This document shows positions 1 to 7,407 of a stretch of DNA of 38,070 nucleotides, piece by piece. A program made the position numbers and the translations under genes. The DNA is from Mobiluncus porci. GTDB lineage: Bacteria; Actinomycetota; Actinomycetes; Actinomycetales; Actinomycetaceae. The notes beneath the pieces are model-generated. The model was not told the origin of the DNA, ran no database searches, and was given only the letters and a program-made list of their open reading frames with translations. How positions within the stretch are numbered: the stretch's first letter is position 1; each line of letters opens with the position of its first letter. The DNA lies in assembly GCF_009695935.1 (NCBI RefSeq), contig NZ_VUMY01000021.1, forward strand, positions 1 through 38,070, in the 5' to 3' direction.

Positions 1-2
1 TC

Positions 3-125
3 GAGGAATACTACCTAAACCAAGAAAACCAGCACATCACCAGGCGAAGCCTCCCCGGATGGGGCGACGGAATCATCTGGAACGAACTCCACCACACCAC
101 CCCCTACAACAACACATGGGACTAA
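3..125 (+). CDS. 3' end of an unidentified gene, cut by the window edge
   Basis: An open frame runs from the window edge to a TAA at 123-125 and encodes about 40 residues ending in HHTTPYNNTWD. The stretch is rich in Asn, His, Tyr and Trp. I do not recognise the family. It could be the end of a mobile-element protein, since the neighbourhood holds a toxin-antitoxin pair and repeats, but nothing in these residues proves that. It converges on the toxin-antitoxin operon, whose last gene ends 18 bases downstream. Confidence 0.35.
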   Translation, partial: EEYYLNQENQHITRRSLPGWGDGIIWNELHHTTPYNNTWD

Positions 126-142
126 CCGGACTGTTGCAAACC

Positions 143-451
143 TTAGGCAATAGCAAGGCGTTTGTCGCCCACGAGACATTCGACCTCGAGTTTTCCGCCG
201 AGAGCCTCGATGTAGCGGCGAATCGTGGAAACTTTGGAGTTTTCCAGATCCCCGTTTTCAATCTTGGAAACTTGGCGTTGCGAAACCCCGATGCGTCCGG
301 CCAACTCGACTTGCGACAGCCCAGCGCTCTTGCGGAGCTCACGCAACTCATAGGCGCACATTTCGCCAAGCATGCGCTCCTTGTGCGCCGCAACCTTTGC
401 CTCATCAACCGGGCGCTTCTCCAAGTAGTCTTCCATATACATTTCCATCAT
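143..451 (-). CDS. higA: HigA-like antitoxin, XRE-family HTH protein
   Basis: This 102-residue protein has an acidic N-terminus (MMEMYMEDYLEKRPVDEAKV) followed by a helix-turn-helix of the Cro/C1 (XRE) type at about residues 35-90, with LRELRKSAGLSQVELA and GVSQRQVSKIENGD as the two helical segments. Antitoxins of the HigA group pair with RelE/HigB-type mRNA interferases and repress their own promoter through this domain. The start ATG overlaps the stop of the upstream toxin frame by four bases (ATGA at 448-451), the usual coupling in higBA operons. The frame looks intact although its toxin partner is interrupted. The family call is firm; autoregulation is inferred from the family. Confidence 0.85.
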   Translation of the reverse strand: MMEMYMEDYLEKRPVDEAKVAAHKERMLGEMCAYELRELRKSAGLSQVELAGRIGVSQRQVSKIENGDLENSKVSTIRRYIEALGGKLEVECLVGDKRLAIA

Positions 452-801
452 CCTTCCTTTCCAAGTCCCCGAAGATAATCGTCATAGAGCTCATCAGCCA
501 GCGGTATGTTTTTCCGATACCAACCCTTCCAATCCCCCGCTTTATCCCCAGCCAAAAGAAGAACCGCCTGGCGAACTGGATCAAAAGCAAACAAGATTCT
601 TACTTCACTTTTTCCGGACGAGCCTGGGCGAAGCTCTTTCATATTGGAGTGACGCGAACCTTTAACCACATCAACCAAGGGACGACGCAAAGCGGGACCC
701 CGTTAGGCAAGGATTCGCAAAGCTGCCACAACTTGCGCCAAGGTGTCATCATCAAGGGAGTCCAACCACTCCTTGACTAAATCGACCTTGATTTTCCACA
801 T
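448..801 (-). pseudogene. higB: HigB/RelE-type toxin gene interrupted by an in-frame stop
   Basis: Read from ATG at 801, the frame encodes MWKIKVDLVKEWLDSLDDD and continues into LRILA, then meets TAA at 703-705 (codon 33), then RGPALRRPLVDVVKGSRHSN and a complete C-terminus to 448. Without the stop the product would be 117 residues, the normal length of the phage-derived Gp49-like HigB/RelE toxin family, and the residues on both sides of the stop fit that family without a gap. A single substitution (for example GAA to TAA) would explain it. A shorter 80-residue product could start at a TTG at 690 but would lack the N-terminal part of the fold. A -10-like CATAAT lies six bases before the ATG. 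The toxin is most likely inactive; suppression or a sequencing error are alternatives. Confidence 0.75.
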
Positions 802-807
802 AAGTCC

Positions 808-813
808 ATTATG
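808..813 (-). promoter_or_regulatory. -10-like hexamer of the toxin-antitoxin operon
   Basis: On the minus strand CATAAT is followed by six bases (GGACTT) and then the toxin ATG at 801. This is the same spacing seen at nine other starts in the window and suggests a leaderless transcript. No convincing -35 was found. Confidence 0.45.
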
Positions 814-939
814 GAACCTCGGGGGTATAAATGAAACGGTATGGAACCATCAAAATGAGAGGCAAATTTCGCCATCAAGGAGCGTATAGGCGGGTTCGTG
901 TCGAAATTCTCGCCACAAATTCCGGAATGTCGTGTCTTC

Positions 940-1200
940 ATTACGCCGTTTGGGTCAAACCCTTGTGGCTACACCCTCGCAAGCTCGCTACGCCGGTGGG
1001 GTCAGACCCTTCTGGCTGCATCGCTGACGCGATTACGCCTCCGCGACGAAGGTCGAGCGAAGTGCCGCGCTTGCGCGAGCACTTCCGAGACCAAGGAAGC
1101 GGTGTGTAATTTGCGAAGCAAATTACACACCGAGAGGTCTGACCCCGCCGGTTACGCCAGAGAGGTCCGACCCAGCGGCTACGAGAGGTCTGACCCGCCG
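940..1200. repeat. Cluster of GGGTCNGACCC repeats in a gene-free stretch
   Basis: The stretch 831-1420 holds no gene I can support; open frames there have no recognisable content. It carries degenerate copies of the palindrome GGGTCNGACCC at 952-962 (GGGTCAAACCC), 999-1009 (GGGTCAGACCC), 1136-1144, 1164-1172 and 1187-1195. The last three form an imperfect tandem of about 25 bases: GAGAGGTCTGACCC followed by GCCGGCTACG-like sequence. Related copies occur near 12231, 12277, 19892, 27530 and 27576, always outside genes. Confidence 0.7.
1100..1132. repeat. Perfect 15-bp hairpin with a GAA triloop
   Basis: CGGTGTGTAATTTGC, the loop GAA, and the exact reverse complement make a 15-bp stem. It sits immediately before the tandem GAGAGGTCTGACCC repeats. 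No T-run follows on either strand, so it does not look like a standard terminator. It may be part of the repeat element. Confidence 0.75.
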
Positions 1201-1322
1201 GCTACGCTCAAATCCAACCGCCAAGTGCGCTACAAAAACAGCACCATAAAAATCGGGAAATAAGTCAGTTTTCTTTCAACCATGTATCAACCGCGCTTTT
1301 ACCGCGACCGAAGAAGGTAAAA

Positions 1323-1367
1323 CCTGCAAAATTCGCATTTGGTTTAGAGGAATTCCTGCAAAATTCG
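1323..1367. repeat. 13-bp direct repeat CCTGCAAAATTCG, two copies
   Basis: CCTGCAAAATTCG occurs at 1323-1335 and again at 1355-1367, 32 bases apart (about three helical turns), in the AT-richer end of the gene-free stretch downstream of the ferritin-like gene. It could be a binding site of a lost regulator or a trace of an insertion. No function is evident. Confidence 0.5.
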
Positions 1368-1420
1368 GGTTGGTGACAGGAATCCTGCGCCACCGCAACA
1401 GTCGCCCGCTATCGCACCAG

Positions 1421-2044
1421 TCAGAAAGTCAAGCCGAGGTCTTCCATCCGCCGAGAGTGCGCGGTCGTGATCTGGTCAGCGATTTCGCGAGCAGTACGCC
1501 CCTCTTCGACAAGATCCGGATAGGTTTCGAGCAAGTTCTTCACTCCGGCCAGGGCCTCGCCCGCGACGCGGCGCCCCCACATGGAAAGCCGCGAAGTCAA
1601 GGCCGGATCCTCCGCGATGGCCCCGGTCAACCGCGACCGCACCCACTCGGCGTGGCCCGTCGCGCCGGCAACCCCGAGGATTTCGCTCAACTCCGACCCG
1701 ACGCTCTTCCCGACGAGCATCTCCATATCGACCAAAACGCCGACGAAAACATAGCTTTTCACCATGCGCTCCCACCAGTCCCGCGGCCGGGTGCGCGCCT
1801 CCATGTCATCAAAGAAGCCGACGTAAGGCTGGGTGAGTTCCGCCAAATCGAGCCCGCGTCGAACCGCAAAAGCCTCCAGGTCATCAATCGCCGTGACAAA
1901 AGACACGCCCATCCGCGCCAAGGAAAGCTGGTCGGCGAAGTTTGTTGTCTGGGAAACATCTCGAGCGAGCCGGGCGTAGGCCGTTATCCGCGCAAAAGCA
2001 ACCAGGCCGAGAAGATTATCGCGAGAGGTGGGGGTGGTATCCAT
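1421..2044 (-). CDS. Ferritin-like protein of the MiaE_2 family
   Basis: This 207-residue, helix-rich protein resembles the actinobacterial ferritin-like proteins annotated as tRNA-(MS[2]IO[6]A)-hydroxylase-like (MiaE_2 domain). Family members share a four-helix fold with MiaE, a diiron hydroxylase, but a role in tRNA modification is not established for this branch. Long amphipathic helices with acidic and His positions (FDDMEART, VLVDMEML, TGHAEWV) are visible; I cannot assign metal ligands with certainty. In mycobacteria a homologue lies beside an rhlE-type DEAD-box helicase gene, and here one follows at 4336 beyond an intervening cell-wall protein gene. The ATG at 2044 follows TAGAAT by six bases with no Shine-Dalgarno, so translation is probably leaderless. 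Confidence 0.75.
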   Translation of the reverse strand: MDTTPTSRDNLLGLVAFARITAYARLARDVSQTTNFADQLSLARMGVSFVTAIDDLEAFAVRRGLDLAELTQPYVGFFDDMEARTRPRDWWERMVKSYVFVGVLVDMEMLVGKSVGSELSEILGVAGATGHAEWVRSRLTGAIAEDPALTSRLSMWGRRVAGEALAGVKNLLETYPDLVEEGRTAREIADQITTAHSRRMEDLGLTF

Positions 2045-2050
2045 GAGAAC

Positions 2051-2079
2051 ATTCTATGAAGAGCCGAACCCGAATCCAA
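2051..2079 (-). promoter_or_regulatory. Promoter of the MiaE_2 gene, leaderless
   Basis: On the minus strand TTGGAT (2079-2074), a 17-base spacer and TAGAAT (2056-2051) precede the ATG by six bases. The expected transcription start falls on or next to the A of the ATG. It is one of the better leaderless promoters here because it also has a partial -35. Confidence 0.6.
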
Positions 2080-2094
2080 GACAGGAGAGCCTAA

Positions 2095-4278
2095 ATGTCG
2101 GAAAATAGGAAAGTGCATGATTTTTTCGCTTCTCGGGTTTTCCGCGGGTCGTTAGCGACCGGCGCCGCAATGTCGCTCGCCTTTGCGGCCACGCCCTTGT
2201 TGAACTCCTCCCTTCCCGCAAACGCCATCCCCGCCGAACCCGCACCCGCCACCACCGAGAGCGCTCCCACTGCCGGAGACACCACCCAAGACGCGGCTCG
2301 CTCCCGTTTCGAAACCGTCTGGGATAACGCCAACGCGGTAGTACCCTTTTCCACCGGCTCCATCATTTCTTCTTGTACCCCCGGCCAAGCCAATCCGGAA
2401 GCCACCACCAAAATGCTTATGGCCTGGAACTATATGCGTTCCTTGAACGGCTTAGCTCCCATAGAGATTCCGCTAGACTCTCCGGCAAGCGCTCCCGCCC
2501 AAGCCGCGGCGCTCACTGCCGCCATCGGCCCGGTGGCCTCCCCGAACCCGGCCGCTATCCAAGGCGCGGCTTGTGTCACCGATGACGCCCAACTCGCCTC
2601 CAGCGCCGGAGTTATCGCCCGTCTCGAGGGAATCGTCACTCCTGCCACCGAAATCCTGCGCTACATCACGGAGGCTTCCACTTCGAATTCCAACGATAAT
2701 CTCGGCCACCGCCTCGAACTTTTCGCCCCGCAGCAAGCCCGAGCCGCTATCGGCGCTGTCTCCATTGGAACCTCCGGCCCGACCGCTTCTTCCCTCCAGC
2801 TTTTCGACTCTTCCTACCAGCAAGCTGGTCGTCCTCTCAATCCCCCTTTGTGGGAAGATGGCCGCCCCAGCCCGAACACCATCACCTGGCCCGCCGCCGG
2901 GTTTTTCCCCACTAAACTCCTTCCGACCGGCGCAAACGAGTCTATTTCTCGCTGGTCCTTCTCGGCGCGCTGTTCCGACCTTCGCTCCGCTAAAGTCACT
3001 CTCACTGGGCCGAACGGTGCAATCCCTCTCGAAGTTATCCGCCGCAACGAGCCCGGGGTTGACCCGAGCCTCACGCCCTGGGACTATGCCGGCTATGACA
3101 CGGTTCTTTTCAAAGTCCCCTTGTCGAACCTCACGATTCCAGAGTTTTACGCCACTTCCAAATACCAGGTGAGCGTCACCGGAATCCAGCCCGCCGCAGG
3201 CTGTACGAACACTCCCACTAGCGCCTCCTATACCGTGGATCTCTTCAACTCTTCTTGGCCCGCCGACCCCTACGGGGACGCTGACGGGGACGGGATCGAG
3301 AACTATCAAGATCCCCAGCCGCATATTCCGGATCTTCACACCAATCGGATTGCTGGAGCCGACCGGATTGAGACCGCCGCGAAAATCGCCCTCGCGATGG
3401 CCGGGAGCGGGAACGCGACCGGAACCCCGAAGAAAATCTATCTGGCTCGCTCCGATATTCTCGTTGATGCCCTGGTGGGTGGGGCTTTGAAGGATGGTCC
3501 GGTACTGTTGCTACCACCGGAAGGCCACCCGCTCCCCGACACAGTTACCTCCGTCATCAAGCGCCTCAACCCCGAAGAGATTATTGCCCTCGGCGGACCG
3601 GCAGCGGTCTCTGATTCGCGCCTCTATGAGGTTGCCGCGGGTCGAAAAGCCACCCGACTCGGGGGTTCGAATCGGGTCGCAACTTCCATTATTATTGCCC
3701 GCCGCACCGGCGCCGCCGCCGATTCGCTTTACTTGGCGCAAGCCTTCGGTCCCGGAGGTTCCGCGAGTCCCGACGCTCTTGCCGGCGCCGCCCTTAGTGA
3801 CGGGCCCATCGTTTTGGTGGATTCATCCGCCCCAACCATCGCCACCATCCGCCAGCTCGCCGCCGACCTCCAGGTGAAACGCGTCGTTGCCCTGGGCGGG
3901 CTGGGAGCGGTTCCAGTCACCTTGTTGAGCGATATTGCCGTGGGTCGTGCCGCCACCCGCCTCGCCGGCCCCGACCGCTACGCCACATCACGGGAAGTGG
4001 CTCGGGAGGCCTACCGGCTCCGCCCCACCACCCGCGCCTACCTCGCGCGAGGGGATGTGTTTGCGGACGCGGTGGCGGGAGGCAAACTCTCAGACGGGCC
4101 ACTGCTCTTGCTGCCACCGAAATGCCAGCCCCTTGATCGCGAGACCCTGAAGACACTTTCGGAGATTCAGGCTTTCCAGGTGACTGCTTTGGGCGGGGAA
4201 TCCGCAGTTTGCGAGGCGAATCTACAAGCGACTTTGCAATGGCCGGATGTGGTCAACGAAACAGTTACCGAATTTTGA
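2095..4278 (+). CDS. Secreted cell-wall protein: CAP-like domain plus three CWB2 repeats
   Basis: The 727-residue product starts with a signal peptide (basic start, hydrophobic stretch about 17-35, likely cleavage after PANA near residue 44). Residues about 105-225 resemble a CAP/SCP domain: an early Asn/Arg-rich helix (WNYMRSLNGLAPIE) and a GHRLELFAPQQARAAIG motif near 204. A short acidic DADGDGIENYQD stretch (395-406) resembles a calcium-binding linker. Three cell wall-binding repeat 2 units follow, each opening with RIAGADRIETA (418), TRLGGSNRVATS (520) and TRLAGPDRYATS (621). CWB2 repeats attach proteins non-covalently to wall polymers in Gram-positive bacteria. An AGGAG lies before the ATG. 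The gene sits between the ferritin-like and helicase genes, which are closer neighbours in mycobacteria. Its exact surface function is unknown. Confidence 0.85.
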   Translation: MSENRKVHDFFASRVFRGSLATGAAMSLAFAATPLLNSSLPANAIPAEPAPATTESAPTAGDTTQDAARSRFETVWDNANAVVPFSTGSIISSCTPGQANPEATTKMLMAWNYMRSLNGLAPIEIPLDSPASAPAQAAALTAAIGPVASPNPAAIQGAACVTDDAQLASSAGVIARLEGIVTPATEILRYITEASTSNSNDNLGHRLELFAPQQARAAIGAVSIGTSGPTASSLQLFDSSYQQAGRPLNPPLWEDGRPSPNTITWPAAGFFPTKLLPTGANESISRWSFSARCSDLRSAKVTLTGPNGAIPLEVIRRNEPGVDPSLTPWDYAGYDTVLFKVPLSNLTIPEFYATSKYQVSVTGIQPAAGCTNTPTSASYTVDLFNSSWPADPYGDADGDGIENYQDPQPHIPDLHTNRIAGADRIETAAKIALAMAGSGNATGTPKKIYLARSDILVDALVGGALKDGPVLLLPPEGHPLPDTVTSVIKRLNPEEIIALGGPAAVSDSRLYEVAAGRKATRLGGSNRVATSIIIARRTGAAADSLYLAQAFGPGGSASPDALAGAALSDGPIVLVDSSAPTIATIRQLAADLQVKRVVALGGLGAVPVTLLSDIAVGRAATRLAGPDRYATSREVAREAYRLRPTTRAYLARGDVFADAVAGGKLSDGPLLLLPPKCQPLDRETLKTLSEIQAFQVTALGGESAVCEANLQATLQWPDVVNETVTEF

Positions 4279-4335
4279 GGGCCTCCGTTCGAGATAGAAT
4301 GGGAATTCAACGAGACATAGATTTGGAGAATATCA

Positions 4336-5979
4336 GTGACAAGCGAAGCAGACCTGGAAGCGATGGCCGCCGATAACGAGGTTGACGCCGACATCACGGG
4401 AGTCAACGACCTGGAGGCCAACCAGGACAAAACTTTCGCGGATTTCGATGTGGAGCCTGAAATCGTGGAGGCCCTTGCTGACAAGGGCATCCTCCACCCC
4501 TTCCCCATCCAAGCCCTGACCCTGCCGGTGGCTCTCGAACGCCACGATATTATCGGCCAGGCGAAAACCGGAACGGGGAAAACCCTCGGGTTTGCCATCC
4601 CGATTCTCCACGACATCATTGGTCCCGGCGATGAAGGCTGGGAGGACCTCGATGCGCCGGGAGCCCCGCAGGCTTTGGTTTTGTTGCCGACCCGCGAGTT
4701 GGCGAAACAGGTTGCCGCTGAAATCCGCTCCGCGGCCGCCCACCGAGTAGCGCGGGTTTTGGAGGTTTACGGCGGGGTCGGTTTTGAGACCCAAATCGAG
4801 TCACTCAAAGGCGGGGTCGAAGTCGTGGTCGGAACCCCGGGACGCTTGATTGACCTCATGAAACACGGGGTGTTGCGCCTAGGGGAAGTCCGAACCCTCG
4901 TCCTTGATGAAGCCGATGAGATGCTCGACATGGGATTCCTCCCCGACGTGGAGACTCTGATTGGCGCGACCCCGAAAGACCGGCACACGATGCTGTTTTC
5001 CGCGACCATGCCCGGGCCGGTGGTAGCCCTGGCGAGGCGCTACATGTACCAGCCGACCCATATTCGCGCCGCCGATCCGGCGGATGATTCCAAGACCGTT
5101 CGCCAAGTCCGCCAGTTCGCGTATCGGGTACATTCTCTCAACAAAGTCGAAGTCACCGCGCGGATTCTCCAGGCGCGCGAACGTGGCCTGACCATCATAT
5201 TTACACGCACGAAGCGAAACTGCCAGCGGTTGGCTGATGATTTGACCGAAAGGGGTTTCGCCGCCGGAGCCATCCACGGTGACCTCGGGCAATCCTCCCG
5301 CGAACGCGCCTTGCGGGCTTTCCGCCACGGCAAAGTCGATGTCTTGGTCGCGACCGATGTGGCCGCGCGCGGCATCGACGTTGATGATGTCACCCACGTC
5401 ATCAACTATGAGTGCCCCGAGGACGATAAAACTTATCTCCACCGTATCGGACGCACCGCTCGCGCCGGCCATTCCGGAACCGCCGTGACCTTCGTGGATT
5501 GGGAGGATGTCACCAGGTGGCGGGTCATTAATCGGGTGCTGGATTTGGGGATGGAAGACCCGGTCGAGACCTACCACACTTCGGACCATCTCTTTACTGA
5601 CCTCGATATTCCCCAAGACGCCCCAGGTTATCTCCCACGTTCCCAGCGGAAACGGGCCGGACTCTCCGCCGAGGAACTCGAGGATCTCGGTGGAGATTCG
5701 ATGGGCAGTCCGCGCCGCGGTCGGGACGGACGGGACGGTAGAGACGGTCGAGGAGGTCGCGGCGGACGGAAGGAACGTGGCGGTCGCGGAGAACGCGGCG
5801 GTCGCTCTCACCAAGACGAGCGCCCCAAGGGCAAGAAACACCACGACAACCGAGACTCCAAATCCCGAAAAGACGCGAAAGACGGTTCGAAAAAAGACCA
5901 TCTGAAGGACTCCCCCAAAGGCTCCAAGAAGGATCGCAAACGCAAGCGGACTCGTCGCGTGCATAAGGGAGACGACTGA
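4336..5979 (+). CDS. DEAD-box ATP-dependent RNA helicase
   Basis: This 547-residue protein unwinds RNA duplexes using ATP and probably acts in ribosome assembly or RNA decay, as RhlE/CsdA-type enzymes do. All core motifs are present: Q motif around F34 to Q59, AKTGTGKT (76-83), PTREL (118-122), TPGR (167-170), DEAD (191-194), SAT (222-224), ATDVAARGID (339-348) and HRIGRTAR (369-376). The tail from about residue 450 is basic and carries repeated RDGRDGRGGRGG-like units, then Lys/Asp-rich sequence, typical of an RNA-binding extension. The start is GTG with GGAG upstream; a TAGAAT at 4295-4300 is a plausible -10. The stop overlaps the start of the next gene by one base, so the two are probably co-transcribed. 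Confidence 0.95.
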   Translation: MTSEADLEAMAADNEVDADITGVNDLEANQDKTFADFDVEPEIVEALADKGILHPFPIQALTLPVALERHDIIGQAKTGTGKTLGFAIPILHDIIGPGDEGWEDLDAPGAPQALVLLPTRELAKQVAAEIRSAAAHRVARVLEVYGGVGFETQIESLKGGVEVVVGTPGRLIDLMKHGVLRLGEVRTLVLDEADEMLDMGFLPDVETLIGATPKDRHTMLFSATMPGPVVALARRYMYQPTHIRAADPADDSKTVRQVRQFAYRVHSLNKVEVTARILQARERGLTIIFTRTKRNCQRLADDLTERGFAAGAIHGDLGQSSRERALRAFRHGKVDVLVATDVAARGIDVDDVTHVINYECPEDDKTYLHRIGRTARAGHSGTAVTFVDWEDVTRWRVINRVLDLGMEDPVETYHTSDHLFTDLDIPQDAPGYLPRSQRKRAGLSAEELEDLGGDSMGSPRRGRDGRDGRDGRGGRGGRKERGGRGERGGRSHQDERPKGKKHHDNRDSKSRKDAKDGSKKDHLKDSPKGSKKDRKRKRTRRVHKGDD

Positions 5980-6437
5980 TGATTGATCACCTCACCCCTT
6001 TTGAAGGCGTAGTTTTCGGCGGCATCATTGCCCTCGGGATTCTCTCCATGCTGAGCCCCGAGGAGAACACCCAGCTCATCGGGGCGATTCTTCTTGCGGC
6101 CGGATTCTGGGGTGGGGTCGTAGCGCTGGTTCGCGCCTTGGCTCACCGCGAAGCGGGGTCTCTCTATGTATTCTGTTTTGTCGGGGCGCTGATTGCGGGA
6201 CTCGTGAAATTCTTCGTTTTCCCCGATGTCGGCCAAGACGGTGGCAACCGCGTCATCTGGGCTTTCATCATTGGAATCGGGGTGGCCGGAGTGGTCGGTA
6301 TCGCCCTAAACGCCTTGATTCGCAAGCCTCCGGATGACCCTGAATCGGCGCGGCAACAGGCCGAAGAAGCGGAAGTCGCATCCGATGGAGCGATGCCGCT
6401 GCAAGGCAACGATGAGGCGCCCGAGCCCCAGGAGTGA
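5979..6437 (+). CDS. Small integral membrane protein of unknown function
   Basis: The 152-residue product has four predicted membrane segments (about 9-27, 31-50, 60-75 and 88-110), then a charged Glu/Pro-rich cytoplasmic tail of about 40 residues. I recognise no family. The ATG shares one base with the helicase stop (TGATG), which implies translational coupling. No clear terminator was found in the short gap before the convergent PHP gene. Confidence 0.75.
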   Translation: MIDHLTPFEGVVFGGIIALGILSMLSPEENTQLIGAILLAAGFWGGVVALVRALAHREAGSLYVFCFVGALIAGLVKFFVFPDVGQDGGNRVIWAFIIGIGVAGVVGIALNALIRKPPDDPESARQQAEEAEVASDGAMPLQGNDEAPEPQE

Positions 6438-6492
6438 CCTAACTCCTAGCTTCCCAAGCGCCTTGGTTCGAAAAAACGCTGCTCCCAGTTCC

Positions 6493-7377
6493 TTAGCGTT
6501 CTGTAAACTCAATCGAACCCAGCAGCGGCACCACCCCGAGTTCCAGGATAATCCGCAGACTCTCTTCCGGCATGGTGTTTTCCCCCAGCCGGTTCGGTTT
6601 CCCCGTGCCGTGGTAGTCCGAGGCTCCAGAAACAAACAATCCCAATTCCTGGGCCAAATCCCAAGCCAACTGGCGAGCCTCCCCGACCATTTCGCGGTGA
6701 TTCACCTCGATGCCTTTCACTCCCGCTTTCGCGAGGTCTCTCACCACCTCGGGAGCGAGAACATGTTTGGCGCGTCCCTTTGAAAACGGGTGGGCAATCA
6801 CCGGAACCCCGCCGTCCGCGAGCGTCGCCTCCACCACTTCGAAAGTGTCGATATTGGGGCGGAAAACATAGTAGGGACTTCCCGGATTTAGGGCTTTTTC
6901 GAAGGCCTCCTGGCGGGTCGGGAAATATCCTTTCCGAACCAAAGCATCGCCAATATGAGGCCTCCCTGGGGTGAGACCTGTAATCTCCGCCTCCACGTCT
7001 TCCCAAGTCAGAGGATAATCAACATTGATTTTCGCGACCATTCGCTTCATTCGTGCCAGCCGGTCGTGATGCGCGTTTTTCAGCACCGCCGCGATATTCC
7101 CGCGACTGGGGTCGGGAAGATAGGCCAGGAGATGAATCGGAGCGTGATTGACCGAGGTGGAAACCTCTGAACCGAGAATGATGGCCGGAGGATTCCCACC
7201 CACTGCCAGCATCTCGGCATGCGCCTTACGGAAAGCGTCCCAATGGTCAAAGGTGTCGTGGTCCATCGCGCCGATAACATCGAGGCCGACTGCTACCGCT
7301 TTTTCAAGCAGTTCTCGCGGCGAGTCGGTGCCGTCGGAGAGCGCGGAATGAACGTGAGGGTCGATACGTAATGCCAT
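6493..7377 (-). CDS. PHP-domain phosphoesterase
   Basis: This 294-residue protein belongs to the PHP family of metal-dependent phosphoesterases (TrpH/YciV-like), whose characterised members act on 3',5'-nucleoside bisphosphates or short 5'-phosphorylated RNA. Metal-ligand motifs are visible: HVH at 8-10 followed by SALSDGTDSP, MDHD at 38-41, a central HPFSKGR and a C-terminal SDYHG. Length and motif order match the stand-alone PHP proteins rather than DNA polymerase. The ATG follows TAAACT by six bases without a Shine-Dalgarno. The gene is divergent from the aminopeptidase gene, with only 30 bases between the starts. The substrate is inferred from the family. Confidence 0.88.
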   Translation of the reverse strand: MALRIDPHVHSALSDGTDSPRELLEKAVAVGLDVIGAMDHDTFDHWDAFRKAHAEMLAVGGNPPAIILGSEVSTSVNHAPIHLLAYLPDPSRGNIAAVLKNAHHDRLARMKRMVAKINVDYPLTWEDVEAEITGLTPGRPHIGDALVRKGYFPTRQEAFEKALNPGSPYYVFRPNIDTFEVVEATLADGGVPVIAHPFSKGRAKHVLAPEVVRDLAKAGVKGIEVNHREMVGEARQLAWDLAQELGLFVSGASDYHGTGKPNRLGENTMPEESLRIILELGVVPLLGSIEFTER

Positions 7378-7407
7378 AAGACCAGTTTACCGGCGTAGGA
7401 TGGAGAC
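7378..7407. promoter_or_regulatory. 30-base divergent intergenic region with two leaderless -10 boxes
   Basis: Minus strand: TAAACT (7389-7384) plus six bases, then the PHP ATG. Plus strand: TAGGAT (7396-7401) plus six bases, then the aminopeptidase ATG. The two -10 boxes are six bases apart, so each -35 region lies over the other promoter and its coding start. The two promoters probably compete for polymerase. On the plus side GGAG near the ATG could also act as a ribosome-binding site. Confidence 0.55.

Noticed and set aside
831-1263. Two overlapping plus-strand open frames of about 90 and 120 codons
   Set aside because: They are made of intergenic repeat sequence and a hairpin, with no recognisable protein features.
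3660-3680. tRNA T-arm-like GGTTCGAATCGGGTC
   Set aside because: It lies in frame inside the CWB2 gene with no cloverleaf around it. I found no tRNA or rRNA gene in the window.
4879-5964. Long open frame on the minus strand opposite the helicase gene
   Set aside because: It is a codon-bias shadow: no recognisable domain, while the plus strand has every DEAD-box motif.
6440-6492. Possible terminator AACGCT...AGCGTT
   Set aside because: Only a 6-bp stem with a long loop and no T-run.
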